From assembly GCF_030817215.1 (NCBI RefSeq), contig NZ_JAUSZA010000001.1:6112501-6176500 (forward strand): DNA of 64,000 nucleotides, in the 5' to 3' direction. Shown here piece after piece: positions 35,467 to 44,134 of this stretch (position 1 is its first letter; each line of letters starts with the position of its first letter). The translations under genes were made by a program, and so were the position numbers. The notes under the pieces were generated by a model. It was given only the letters and a program-made list of their open reading frames with translations. It was not told where the DNA came from and made no database searches. The stretch is from Paenibacillus sp. V4I3. GTDB taxonomy: Bacteria; Bacillota; Bacilli; Paenibacillales; NBRC-103111.

Positions 35467-38400
35467 ATGAGCTTTCAGTTGACAGATGGGGTCATTAAGT
35501 TGTTGTGTGGCCGGTTTTCTTATGAAAAAGGAGAAGCCTACTACCATGAAGGACAAGTGACTTTCCTAAATGAAAATCCTAAAATGCCATTCTATGAAGC
35601 AACAGTCGAAGGATATAACGGCACCTGCCTAGTGACCGTTGAAAATAATATAAACGGGGATGTTATTGCCCATTGTACCTGTCCTGCGTATGATCCGGAC
35701 GATAAATACTGCGAACATATCGCTGCCGTACTGCTGAATATTCATGCAATTCAGCAAGTATCTCGAGTTGGCGGTACAACAACCCGACCTTCTGGAAATT
35801 CAGAGGGAGATCGTAGATTGACGAGCAATATCCTGGATTTGTTCGGGAACAAACCGCTGCGTCCAAGCCGTTCACAACCTCTTTTCGATACAAGAGAAGT
35901 TCTAGAACTGGAGTTTACCTGCAAACCATTCCAATACGGCTATCGGAAGCTCATGTTCGGGATTGAGATGAAGGTCGGCCCTAAACGACTGTATATCGTC
36001 CAAAGGTTAAGAGAATTTCTTGATCATATTGAGCGGAGAGAAGCCTATGTATTCTCAAAGCATTTTACCTACGACCCTAAGCTCCATAGTTTTCAAAAAG
36101 AAGATGATGCAGTCATTCGGCAGCTTATCGAAATCTATCACAATGAGCAGATGTACCATGAGACTTCAACTATATACTCCGTTCATGTCAATCATTTGAG
36201 TGGCGATCGGATGCTTCTGGTTCCTCCTTTCTCATGGAGAACCTTTCTTCCTGCGCTTAACCAGGCTAAGTCCGTTAAACTTGAGCAGAATGACCGTACA
36301 TTCGATGGAATCCGTGTATCCGATGAACCCATCCCGCTCCTCTTTGAGTTCGACCAAACAGAGGCCGAAGGCTTCCAATTGGATGTCCAAGGTCTGGATA
36401 AGATTACAGTTATGGAATCGTATGGGGTTGTCCTTTCCGAAGGAAAGCTGATGCACATGCAAGCTGAACCGTGCAAGCGTCTTTCGGAGCTAAAGCAAAT
36501 GCTCGAATACTCCAGCAAGCACCAAATTCAAATTCCGTCCGAGCAAATGGAACCTTTTATGGAAAAAGTGATTCCTGGCCTGATGAAGTTAGGCAGTGTC
36601 CATATCGCTGGGGCCATTTCCGACCGCATTATGCGAACGCCGTTAAAGGCTAAGTTGTATTTGGACCGAGTGAAAGATCGACTGCTTGCCGGTCTGGAGT
36701 TTCAATACGGCGATATTGTCATTAACCCGCTAGAAGGCAATGAGCAGAGGCGCGGAACCGACCGCATTCTAATGCGAGACGGAGATCAGGAGCGACGAAT
36801 TCTGGAACTTATGGAGCAAAGTCCCTTCGCTAAGACGGAGGAGGGATATTTCATGGATAGTGAAGACGAGGAATACGAATTTCTGTACCACGTCGTTCCG
36901 CAGTTGGAGAAGCTGGTGACTGTTTATGCCACCTCTGCCGTGAAAACAAGACTTCTAACCGGACATGGCCCGCCGAAGGTCAAGGTTGATGTGGATGAAC
37001 GAACGGATTGGCTGGAATTCAAATTCGATATGGAAGGTATTCCTGAATCGGAAATCCGCAATCTGTTGAAATCCCTTGGGGAGAAACGCAAATACCACCG
37101 GCTGCCGGATGGGGCGTTACTACCGCTCGAAAGCGTGGAGTTTCAGGAAATTGTTCGCATCATGAACGAAATGGGCATTACCAAGGAGGACGTGAAAGCA
37201 GCAGAGATCCGCCTCCCCTTAGTCCGCGGGCTCTATTTGATGGATTCCGAGAGGCAAGGAAATACCGTTAAGCTGGGCAGAACATTCCGCCAGTTGCTGG
37301 AAAACATGCGGAATCCGGATAATCTGGATTTCACGGTGCCGGCCAGTCTGGAACCTGTACTTCGGGATTACCAGAAGTATGGCTTCCAATGGTTGAAGAC
37401 GCTGGCCCAGTACAATTTCGGCGGCATCTTGGCAGACGATATGGGCCTTGGAAAAACCATACAAAGCATCGCTTTTATTGTCTCTGTACTGCCCGAGATT
37501 AGAAAGCAGGCGCTGCCGGCGATAATCGTTGCTCCCGCTTCTCTCGTCTACAATTGGCTCAATGAGCTGAAGAAATTCGCGCCAGAGATTCGGGCCGTCA
37601 TCGCAGATGGGAGCAGAGAAGAGCGCAGCAAGATTCTGAAACATGCGTCACAAGTGGATGTCCTCATAACCTCATACCCGCTTTTGCGTAGGGATATCGA
37701 CCTGTATATGAAGCCATCGTTCCATACGCTTATTTTGGATGAGGCCCAGGTGTTCAAGAACCACACCACACAGACGGCCCAGGCGGTGAAGGAGATTCAA
37801 GCCCAATACCGTTTTGCCCTTACTGGAACTCCAGTCGAGAACAGGCTTGAAGAACTATGGTCCATCTTTGACGCGGTGTTCCCTCAATTGTTCCGCGGGA
37901 GAAAAGCTTTCAATGACTTATCCCGTGAAAGTGTGGCCAAGCGGGTCCGGCCGTTTCTGCTGCGCAGGCTGAAGACCGACGTTCTGAAGGAACTGCCGGC
38001 GAAGATCGAGTCGTTACAAGCTTCCGAGCTGCTGCCGGAGCAGAAGAAGCTGTATGTCGCCTATTTGGCCGAACTACAACAAGAAACACTGAAGCATCTG
38101 AACAAAGACAGCTTTAATAAACATCGGATCAAAATTCTGGCCGGCTTGACCCGACTTCGCCAGTTGTGCTGCCACCCATCTCTGTTCGTCGAAGATTATG
38201 CCGGAAGCTCGGCCAAGTTCGAGCAGCTCATGCAGATTATCGAAGAATGCAGAAGTGCCGGCAAGCGGGTGCTGATATTCTCGCAATTTACAGCGATGCT
38301 GGGAATGATTGGACGAGACCTAGGTTATCAAGGAGTGCCGTATTTCTACTTAGACGGTAAAACCCCAACTGCAGAGCGTGTAGGGCTGTGCAACAAATTT

Positions 38401-38724
38401 AATGAAGGCGAGCGAGACCTGTTCCTCATCTCATTAAAAGCCGGCGGTACTGGACTAAACCTTACCGGTGCCGACACCGTTATCCTCTACGACTTATGGT
38501 GGAACCCTGCTGTGGAACAGCAAGCAGCCGACCGTGCACATCGTATCGGACAGAAGAAGGTCGTGCAGGTGATCCGTCTTGTTGCGCAAGGCACCGTTGA
38601 AGATAAAATGTACGAGCTCCAACAGAAAAAGAAGAACCTGATTGATGAAGTGATCCAGCCGGGCCAGGAGGCATTGTCCGTCTTGACGGAGCAAGAGATT
38701 CGGGAGATTTTGATGATAGGATGA
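35467..38724 (+). CDS. SWIM zinc-finger SNF2-family DNA helicase
   Basis: This 1085-residue protein starts with a SWIM zinc finger (C70, C72, C82, H84 in CTCPAYDPDDKYCEH), followed by the bacterial SNF2-associated region and then the SNF2 ATPase at about 630-900: Walker A DDMGLGKT near 657 and DEAQ near 758. The helicase C-terminal domain holds RVLIFSQFTAM and QAADRAHRIGQ near 1025. Such proteins remodel protein-DNA complexes and resemble RapA-like factors; many stand alone in Bacillales, as here. The ATG follows AAGGAAGG and AAGG sites. Cellular role is not known from the sequence. Confidence 0.93.
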   Translation: MSFQLTDGVIKLLCGRFSYEKGEAYYHEGQVTFLNENPKMPFYEATVEGYNGTCLVTVENNINGDVIAHCTCPAYDPDDKYCEHIAAVLLNIHAIQQVSRVGGTTTRPSGNSEGDRRLTSNILDLFGNKPLRPSRSQPLFDTREVLELEFTCKPFQYGYRKLMFGIEMKVGPKRLYIVQRLREFLDHIERREAYVFSKHFTYDPKLHSFQKEDDAVIRQLIEIYHNEQMYHETSTIYSVHVNHLSGDRMLLVPPFSWRTFLPALNQAKSVKLEQNDRTFDGIRVSDEPIPLLFEFDQTEAEGFQLDVQGLDKITVMESYGVVLSEGKLMHMQAEPCKRLSELKQMLEYSSKHQIQIPSEQMEPFMEKVIPGLMKLGSVHIAGAISDRIMRTPLKAKLYLDRVKDRLLAGLEFQYGDIVINPLEGNEQRRGTDRILMRDGDQERRILELMEQSPFAKTEEGYFMDSEDEEYEFLYHVVPQLEKLVTVYATSAVKTRLLTGHGPPKVKVDVDERTDWLEFKFDMEGIPESEIRNLLKSLGEKRKYHRLPDGALLPLESVEFQEIVRIMNEMGITKEDVKAAEIRLPLVRGLYLMDSERQGNTVKLGRTFRQLLENMRNPDNLDFTVPASLEPVLRDYQKYGFQWLKTLAQYNFGGILADDMGLGKTIQSIAFIVSVLPEIRKQALPAIIVAPASLVYNWLNELKKFAPEIRAVIADGSREERSKILKHASQVDVLITSYPLLRRDIDLYMKPSFHTLILDEAQVFKNHTTQTAQAVKEIQAQYRFALTGTPVENRLEELWSIFDAVFPQLFRGRKAFNDLSRESVAKRVRPFLLRRLKTDVLKELPAKIESLQASELLPEQKKLYVAYLAELQQETLKHLNKDSFNKHRIKILAGLTRLRQLCCHPSLFVEDYAGSSAKFEQLMQIIEECRSAGKRVLIFSQFTAMLGMIGRDLGYQGVPYFYLDGKTPTAERVGLCNKFNEGERDLFLISLKAGGTGLNLTGADTVILYDLWWNPAVEQQAADRAHRIGQKKVVQVIRLVAQGTVEDKMYELQQKKKNLIDEVIQPGQEALSVLTEQEIREILMIG

Positions 38725-38920
38725 TTGAATGGCAAAAAGAAGGGCTATCCTCCAGATCATTGTAAGGCGAAGCCAGTCATAGCTATAAAGTTGCTTACAT
38801 CAAGCCCAGCTTATGAAAAAAAGATCAAGTTAGACAGTTCTCCTTGTCTTACTTACTTTACTTGCCTCAGTTACTTTAGTAGTATATCTAGTATCGAATG
38901 AATGAGGAGCTGCAAAAAAT

Positions 38921-39391
38921 ATGTCCAATGATGAAATTATTCTAACTCCAGAAGGATTACGTAGTTTAGAATTAGAGCTTGAAGATCTCAAAACCGTCAA
39001 ACGCAAAGAACTAGCCAGCCGTATTAAAACAGCAATTAGCTATGGTGATCTCAAGGAAAACAGTGAGTACCATTCCGCCAAAAATGACCAATCTTTCATG
39101 GAAACCAGAATATTGACGATTGAAAGAATGCTGAAGAAAGCTAAAGTTGTTAAGAATATCGGCACATCCAAAGTTCAAGTTGGCTCTACCGTTATTCTCA
39201 ATGATGTGGAATTTGCTGAGAAAATTGAGTATAAAATCGTCGGTACTCAGGAAGCCGATGTGAATGAAAATAAAATTTCCTATGAAAGTCCACTTGGCGT
39301 TTCCCTCATGGGCAAATCAGTTGGTGATGTGATTAGTGTGAATGCACCAATGGGTGTCATTAGCTATGAGCTGCTTGAAATCAGAGCGTAA
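38921..39391 (+). CDS. greA: GreA/GreB-family transcription elongation factor
   Basis: This 156-residue protein has an N-terminal coiled coil over residues 8-75 (TPEGLRSLELELEDLK, then DLKENSEYHSAKNDQ with the acidic tip DLKENSEY) and a C-terminal FKBP-like domain ending SYELLEIRA. The acidic tip enters the RNA polymerase secondary channel and helps cleave backtracked RNA. Length matches GreA (about 158). Bacillales often carry more than one Gre paralogue, so this may be a second copy. GAGGAG precedes the ATG and a strong terminator follows. The 196-base gap upstream holds four TTACTT repeats and nothing else clear. Confidence 0.9.
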   Translation: MSNDEIILTPEGLRSLELELEDLKTVKRKELASRIKTAISYGDLKENSEYHSAKNDQSFMETRILTIERMLKKAKVVKNIGTSKVQVGSTVILNDVEFAEKIEYKIVGTQEADVNENKISYESPLGVSLMGKSVGDVISVNAPMGVISYELLEIRA

Positions 39392-39419
39392 CCTAACGCA
39401 ATCCTTCTACTAAACATAA

Positions 39420-39466
39420 TAAAAGGCATTGTCATGCAGCGGCGGCTGCACGGCAATGCCTTTTTG
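39420..39466 (+). terminator. Bidirectional terminator after greA
   Basis: AAAAGGCATTG pairs with CAATGCCTTTT, with an inner GCAG/CTGC stem. T tracts on both strands also serve the convergent racemase gene. Confidence 0.92.
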
Positions 39467-39484
39467 ACTTGTTCTCAAACCTTA

Positions 39485-40258
39485 CTATCCAATAGCTTGA
39501 ATGATTTCCAAGGCCTTTTCCATCTTCTGAATATAGGCTGTCTCATTGCTGGAACACATGAATTTGATGTTGGATTGTCCCTCGCCAAGTAATTGGTTCC
39601 GGTCCCTGAGCAGCTGTATCAACCGATTCACAGTACCCGCGCTTCCATCAACAATTTGGATGTGACTTGGCAGCATCTTTCTTAGAACGCCCCTATAAAA
39701 AGGGTAATGCGTGCATCCTAAAACGACTGTCCCATACATCCTAAGGTCAAAGGGCTCCAGCTTGGCATGAAAATAATCAGTGATTTGTTGACCCTCCACA
39801 TTTAATTGTTCACAGAATTCAACCAATTCCGGCAGCGGCACCGAATCCACCATACCCATATCATCCATACGAGAAACTAGCTCTCTATATTTCGATTGCT
39901 TGAGCGTTAAAGGCGTAGCGAAAACGAGCACTCTTTTACCTGATGAACGATTCATTTCGAGGGCTGGCTTTACCGCGGGTTCCATGCCGATAATCGGCAT
40001 CTCATAGGTTTTTCTTAATTCTGCAATGGCTATACTAGTTGCTGTGTTGCAAGCAATGACGAGGGCTTTGACCTCTTCTTTGATAATCATGTCTACGGAT
40101 TTTTTGACAAAAGCAAGAACCTCCTCCTTCGATTTCGTCCCGTATGGAACATGAAGGGTATCCGCAAAATACAGAAAATCTTCATGAGGCAGTTGCTTCA
40201 TGGCTTCGTGTAAGACAGTAATACCGCCTATCCCTGAATCAAAAAAAGCTATTCTCAT
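39485..40258 (-). CDS. murI: Glutamate racemase
   Basis: This 257-residue cytoplasmic enzyme interconverts L- and D-glutamate for peptidoglycan. It shows FFDSGIGGITVL with the catalytic-site Asp-Ser, VPYGTKS, the first catalytic Cys in IACNTATS and the second in LGCTHYPF. The ATG at 40258 is chosen because AGGG lies upstream; a GTG three codons earlier (40267) is an alternative. It is followed on the same strand, upstream, by a HAD phosphatase gene 30 bases away, likely co-transcribed. Confidence 0.93.
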   Translation of the reverse strand: MRIAFFDSGIGGITVLHEAMKQLPHEDFLYFADTLHVPYGTKSKEEVLAFVKKSVDMIIKEEVKALVIACNTATSIAIAELRKTYEMPIIGMEPAVKPALEMNRSSGKRVLVFATPLTLKQSKYRELVSRMDDMGMVDSVPLPELVEFCEQLNVEGQQITDYFHAKLEPFDLRMYGTVVLGCTHYPFYRGVLRKMLPSHIQIVDGSAGTVNRLIQLLRDRNQLLGEGQSNIKFMCSSNETAYIQKMEKALEIIQAIG

Positions 40259-40288
40259 TATCTTCACCCTGTATGTATTGTTTCTTTT

Positions 40289-41062
40289 CTATAGCAATCC
40301 TGCCGTAATAAGTCCGTTTCGAATGCCATCTTCATCTACATGTGTCGTTACATGATCGGCATATGGTAGTAAGTCTTTGTGAGAGTTCCCCATCGCGATA
40401 CCGAATCCGACATACGAAAGCATCTCCATATCATTTAAGCCGTCCCCAAAAGCTACAGCATCTTCCGGCTTCAATCCAACAAGCTCCAAAAGCGCGGCGA
40501 TCCCTTGGGCTTTCGAACCACCTGCAGGTAATACGTCTATCGCATGCTGATGCCAGCGAATCAACTTAAATTCCGATTGCAGTTCCTCGTACAAATGCTC
40601 ATCCGTGTCTTCAATATGCAAGAAGATTTGATAAATATCGTTGGTTTTCCAGAAATCCGGGTCATACGCCGGCAAATCAACCTTCAATGAGGAAATAGAT
40701 CCTACAACAAAAGGATGGTCGTTATCAGTATCCGTGAAGTAGTTGTGTTCCCCTTCGAATACGAGGGAATGCTTATGCTTTGCCGCCAATTTAACCAGCG
40801 CTTCTATGCTGCTCTTGGCGATAATCCGTCTGTAGAGCGGTTCACCTCGATAAACGGCATAGCCGCCGTTCAAGCATACATAGGAATCGATCCCAAGCTG
40901 CTCAGCCAAGGGCTTGATGAAGTAGGGAGCTCGTCCTGTTGCGATAACCGGTTCGATCCCCTGCCGCTTTAATTGTTGAATTGCAATTATCGTACTTGCA
41001 GGAACTTGTTTTTCTTCGTTAACTAATGTGCCGTCAATATCAAAAAATACAATTTTATACAC
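40289..41062 (-). CDS. Cof-type HAD-superfamily phosphatase
   Basis: This 257-residue protein has HAD motif I (FFDIDGTLVNEE), motif II near IEPVIATGRAP, a C2-type cap, and motifs III/IV (SKAQGIAALLE, FGDGLNDMEML). It belongs to the Cof/YkrA-type phosphatases that act on sugar phosphates or cofactors; the exact substrate cannot be told. A GTG start at 41062 is chosen because AAAAGGAG lies eight to nine bases upstream; an extension to 41095 would read through that site. It lies immediately upstream of the racemase gene. Confidence 0.9.
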   Translation of the reverse strand: MYKIVFFDIDGTLVNEEKQVPASTIIAIQQLKRQGIEPVIATGRAPYFIKPLAEQLGIDSYVCLNGGYAVYRGEPLYRRIIAKSSIEALVKLAAKHKHSLVFEGEHNYFTDTDNDHPFVVGSISSLKVDLPAYDPDFWKTNDIYQIFLHIEDTDEHLYEELQSEFKLIRWHQHAIDVLPAGGSKAQGIAALLELVGLKPEDAVAFGDGLNDMEMLSYVGFGIAMGNSHKDLLPYADHVTTHVDEDGIRNGLITAGLL

Positions 41063-41188
41063 GGTATGGATCTCCTTTTCATTAGGGGGCAGCACGGCTG
41101 CTCCTCTTCTCTCTATCTCTCAATTAAACACCAAAAGCAAAGAAAAAACAAAGAAAAAGAGAATCCCTCAGGCTTCTCTCCGCCATAC

Positions 41189-41719
41189 CTATACAATTTC
41201 ATCAATAATCCCAAATGATAAGGCCTCATCTGGACTCAGATACCAATTACGTTGATGCTCCTGAACACGATGCAGCTCGTCTGTATGCAGCTTCGTTTTC
41301 GATAAGATGTACTCATCATAAATGTTTTGCAGCCTCTGCGTTTCATCCACACGATTTTTCAAGTGTTCCAAATGACCGTCGATATGTGTAGATACAGAAT
41401 GATACATGAATGTACTAAGTCGGCCGGCGTACCTCTTATGACCACTAACAGCGATTAGTAAACTCATGCTAGCAGCAAGTCCATACACGTATGTATGTAC
41501 CGGCGTCTTACTGTTATCAATTACATTGATCAATCCTAGACCATCATAGACACTCCCACCATTACTGTTAATAATTAAGTCGATAGGCAGTCGCTTGAAG
41601 TCTTTTTCTTTCTTATCTTTGTCATCATCATATTGATTAATTCTCATGATTTGCTCGACTATGGTTTTCACAGAGCTTTTATTAATGCCATCGAATAGAT
41701 ATAAGGTCCTGTCATTCAT
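41189..41719 (-). CDS. ClpP-like serine protease paralogue
   Basis: This 176-residue ClpP-fold protein has LIINSNGGSVYDGL for the oxyanion region, the catalytic Ser in GLAASMSLL and the His in FMYHSVS. At the place of the catalytic Asp, where ClpP has RDxFL, it has RNWYLSPDEAL, so Asp is replaced by Asn. It lacks a propeptide and the GQAASMG glycine. It is not the main housekeeping ClpP and may be a TepA-like or specialised subunit. AGGAGG lies six bases before the ATG. There is no ClpX-like partner nearby. Confidence 0.85.
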   Translation of the reverse strand: MNDRTLYLFDGINKSSVKTIVEQIMRINQYDDDKDKKEKDFKRLPIDLIINSNGGSVYDGLGLINVIDNSKTPVHTYVYGLAASMSLLIAVSGHKRYAGRLSTFMYHSVSTHIDGHLEHLKNRVDETQRLQNIYDEYILSKTKLHTDELHRVQEHQRNWYLSPDEALSFGIIDEIV

Positions 41720-41819
41720 AGCATGCCTCCTGTCCGTATGGCCTACTTATACGTTAGTCTATTCTCGTTTTATAGACTTTGTAACTCTTTTCCCTTTCTT
41801 TTCTGGATTTTTGGGCAAA

Positions 41820-41850
41820 ACAAAAAGGCCAACCAGTTTCTGGTTGACCT
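41820..41850 (-). terminator. Terminator after the chemotaxis receptor gene
   Basis: AGGTCAACCAG pairs with CTGGTTGGCCT over a three-base loop and leads to TTTTTG on the minus strand. Confidence 0.9.
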
Positions 41851-41890
41851 CTCTATACCCTTTGCCAAGCTTGTATAAACGTTTGAAATA

Positions 41891-43918
41891 TTAACGAGTT
41901 TTAAATCTAGCAAGCGATTCTTGCAGTTCTTGCGCCATATTGCTTAAATCTTCTGCTGAGGCAGATATTTCCTCCATGGTCGCATGCTGCTTCTTCGACC
42001 CTTCAGAAATGCCTTGTCCGTGGTCATAAGAGGCTTTGGTCATGTGCACAATTTCGCTCATAGACGCCGTTACTTCCTGAGTTCCAGCCGACATTTCCTG
42101 AGATGCGGCCGAGACTTCCTGGATTTGGTCGGAAATTTCTTGGAATGTCGAGGTAACACGGTTAAAGACCTGACCTGCCGCATCAATAAGCTCAGAACCT
42201 TTCTCTACGTCCAGTACACCTTTATTCATTGCTTGTACGGCTCTTGACGTCGAAGACTGCACTTCCCGAATCAAACTCGAAATATCGGCTGCAGAGGATG
42301 ATGACTGTTCCGCCAGCTTCTTGACTTCGTTCGCTACCACCGCAAACCCGCGTCCTTGTTCGCCAGCGCGTGCGGCCTCAATAGAAGCATTGAGGGATAG
42401 CAGTTGGGTTTGGTTTGTAATTTCAGTAATGACCGACACAATTTCACCGATTTTTTGTGAGTACGATTCAAGTGCTCTTATATCATCTGCCGATTTCCCG
42501 ACGGAATCATTAATGAACTTCATCTGTTCGACAGCCTGATTGATCGCAACGCGTCCTTGCTGAACTTCCTGCAGCGAAGCATGCGATGCTTCTGTCACGA
42601 CCGATGAAGACTCTGCAATCCGTTGTACCCCAATAGTCATTTCCCCCATCGCGGTAGATGTCTGCTCCGCACCTTGCAGTTGGCCTTTACTCGCATTGAA
42701 CACTTCTTGAATCGATTGGGCGATTGTAGTTGAAATGTCGACCGATTCCGCAGCGCAAGCCGTAAGCTCTTCCGATGAAGCGCCTAGCTGTTCCGCGGTG
42801 TATCTAGCCTTTCCGACAATGTCTGAGAAAGAATCGAGCATATGATTCATGTTATCGGCAAGTTGTCCGAGCTCGTCACTTCGCTTGATAGCAAGACGTG
42901 GAGTTAGGTCGCCCTCAGCCATCTTCTTCACTGCTTCCGTAATCGCAATAACTGGTTTTGTTGTTTTCGTCGAGACAATCAGTGCGAAAGCCGCTACTAC
43001 GATAGTCGTAATCACAGTCAGCCATATCGATACTTGATTTGCTGTTTTTACCGAGCTATATACTTCCGCATTGACTAAATTCGTAACCAAGCGCCAGCCT
43101 GTTGATGGGATTGTATCAAAGCTAATTTCTGTAGCTACCCCATCCTCGCCAGTAAATTGAAACGTTCCTTTCGCTTCTTTCAAAACAGTCTCTTTAAACT
43201 TAGCTGCTTCCGACGGCGTAAATACATCCTCCATTTTTTTGCCTACTTTAGCTGCATCAGGATGGGTTAAGAGCATTCCGGAAGGAGACATTAAGTAACC
43301 GTAGCCTGTCTCTCCTATTTTTATCGTCTTTGTGTAGACGGTAAGATTATCCGTTGTTAATGGACAGAATAATCCACCAATATAGTTTTGCTTATCATCA
43401 AGCAGCGGGACAAATACAATGATGACATTTTTACCCGAAGCTTTGCTGACGAGCAAATCACTGCTGACAGGCAGCTTCGTCTGCTTGGCTTGCTTAACGT
43501 AATCGCGTTCACCTATAGGAATCTTTTGACCAGCTGAAGTAAGCGCAGTATCGTCTTTATTTGCATAAACATACTGTTCAACTTCTTTGTTGGCTTGTTC
43601 AAATTTCTTAAGCGTCTTCATAATTTCCTGTTCATTGCCACTCTTGAATTCGTCGAACTTTTGCATTTCTTTCAAAATCGCTATGTGCCGCTGAATGGAA
43701 TAGTCAATTGCTGATACATTCGCTTTAACGATACTCTCTTCCTTGGAGTGAACCTCACCTGTCACTACATTCTTCAAATAGTAAGAAGAAAAAATAATAC
43801 TAAACAGCATCGGTACTAACGCAATAACAAGAAACATGGCCGTCATTCTTGCTTTAAACGACTTAAATGAAAACTTTCTTACCCATCCTTTTACATTTGC
43901 TGTTCTCTGTGGCTTCAT
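41891..43918 (-). CDS. Methyl-accepting chemotaxis protein with Cache-type sensor
   Basis: This 675-residue receptor has a first membrane segment at about residues 25-48, a dCache-like extracellular domain to about 295 (KIGETGYGYLMSPSG, GWRLVTNLVN), a second membrane segment near 300-322, HAMP, and the signalling domain with the conserved hairpin tip NASIEAARAGEQGRGFAVV. It would bind a small ligand, perhaps an amino or organic acid, and control CheA. It stands alone with its own terminator; no sigma-D promoter could be shown in the upstream 216 bases. Confidence 0.93.
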   Translation of the reverse strand: MKPQRTANVKGWVRKFSFKSFKARMTAMFLVIALVPMLFSIIFSSYYLKNVVTGEVHSKEESIVKANVSAIDYSIQRHIAILKEMQKFDEFKSGNEQEIMKTLKKFEQANKEVEQYVYANKDDTALTSAGQKIPIGERDYVKQAKQTKLPVSSDLLVSKASGKNVIIVFVPLLDDKQNYIGGLFCPLTTDNLTVYTKTIKIGETGYGYLMSPSGMLLTHPDAAKVGKKMEDVFTPSEAAKFKETVLKEAKGTFQFTGEDGVATEISFDTIPSTGWRLVTNLVNAEVYSSVKTANQVSIWLTVITTIVVAAFALIVSTKTTKPVIAITEAVKKMAEGDLTPRLAIKRSDELGQLADNMNHMLDSFSDIVGKARYTAEQLGASSEELTACAAESVDISTTIAQSIQEVFNASKGQLQGAEQTSTAMGEMTIGVQRIAESSSVVTEASHASLQEVQQGRVAINQAVEQMKFINDSVGKSADDIRALESYSQKIGEIVSVITEITNQTQLLSLNASIEAARAGEQGRGFAVVANEVKKLAEQSSSSAADISSLIREVQSSTSRAVQAMNKGVLDVEKGSELIDAAGQVFNRVTSTFQEISDQIQEVSAASQEMSAGTQEVTASMSEIVHMTKASYDHGQGISEGSKKQHATMEEISASAEDLSNMAQELQESLARFKTR

Positions 43919-44085
43919 TCCTTATGACTCCTCCATTTGATCATTAATCTTTCAAGGGAATTCGATGTGCTTTGACAAATTCCTCTATATTTCGACATTA
44001 ACGAAATGAGAGCACCTCTTGCCTTAAGGTATTAAAATAGATGGGTAGAAGCAACATTCAGGTACTACTAGAATGAAAAAAACAT

Positions 44086-44124
44086 GCCAATCCGCGAGGT
44101 TTTCACGGTTTGAACATGCTCTTT
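44086..44124 (-). terminator. Terminator after the MASE4 kinase gene
   Basis: CATG-tt-CAA-a-CCG pairs with CGG-a-TTG-g-CATG, followed by a run of seven T on the minus strand. Confidence 0.75.
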
Positions 44125-44134
44125 TTTTACCCGA

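Noticed and set aside
38860..38880. TTACTT repeats before greA as a regulatory array
   Set aside because: Four short AT-rich units with uneven spacing and no symmetry are within chance for this base composition.
43919..44085. Sigma-D promoter for the chemotaxis receptor gene
   Set aside because: A GTCGAAAT element resembles the -10, but no TAAA lies at the required distance.
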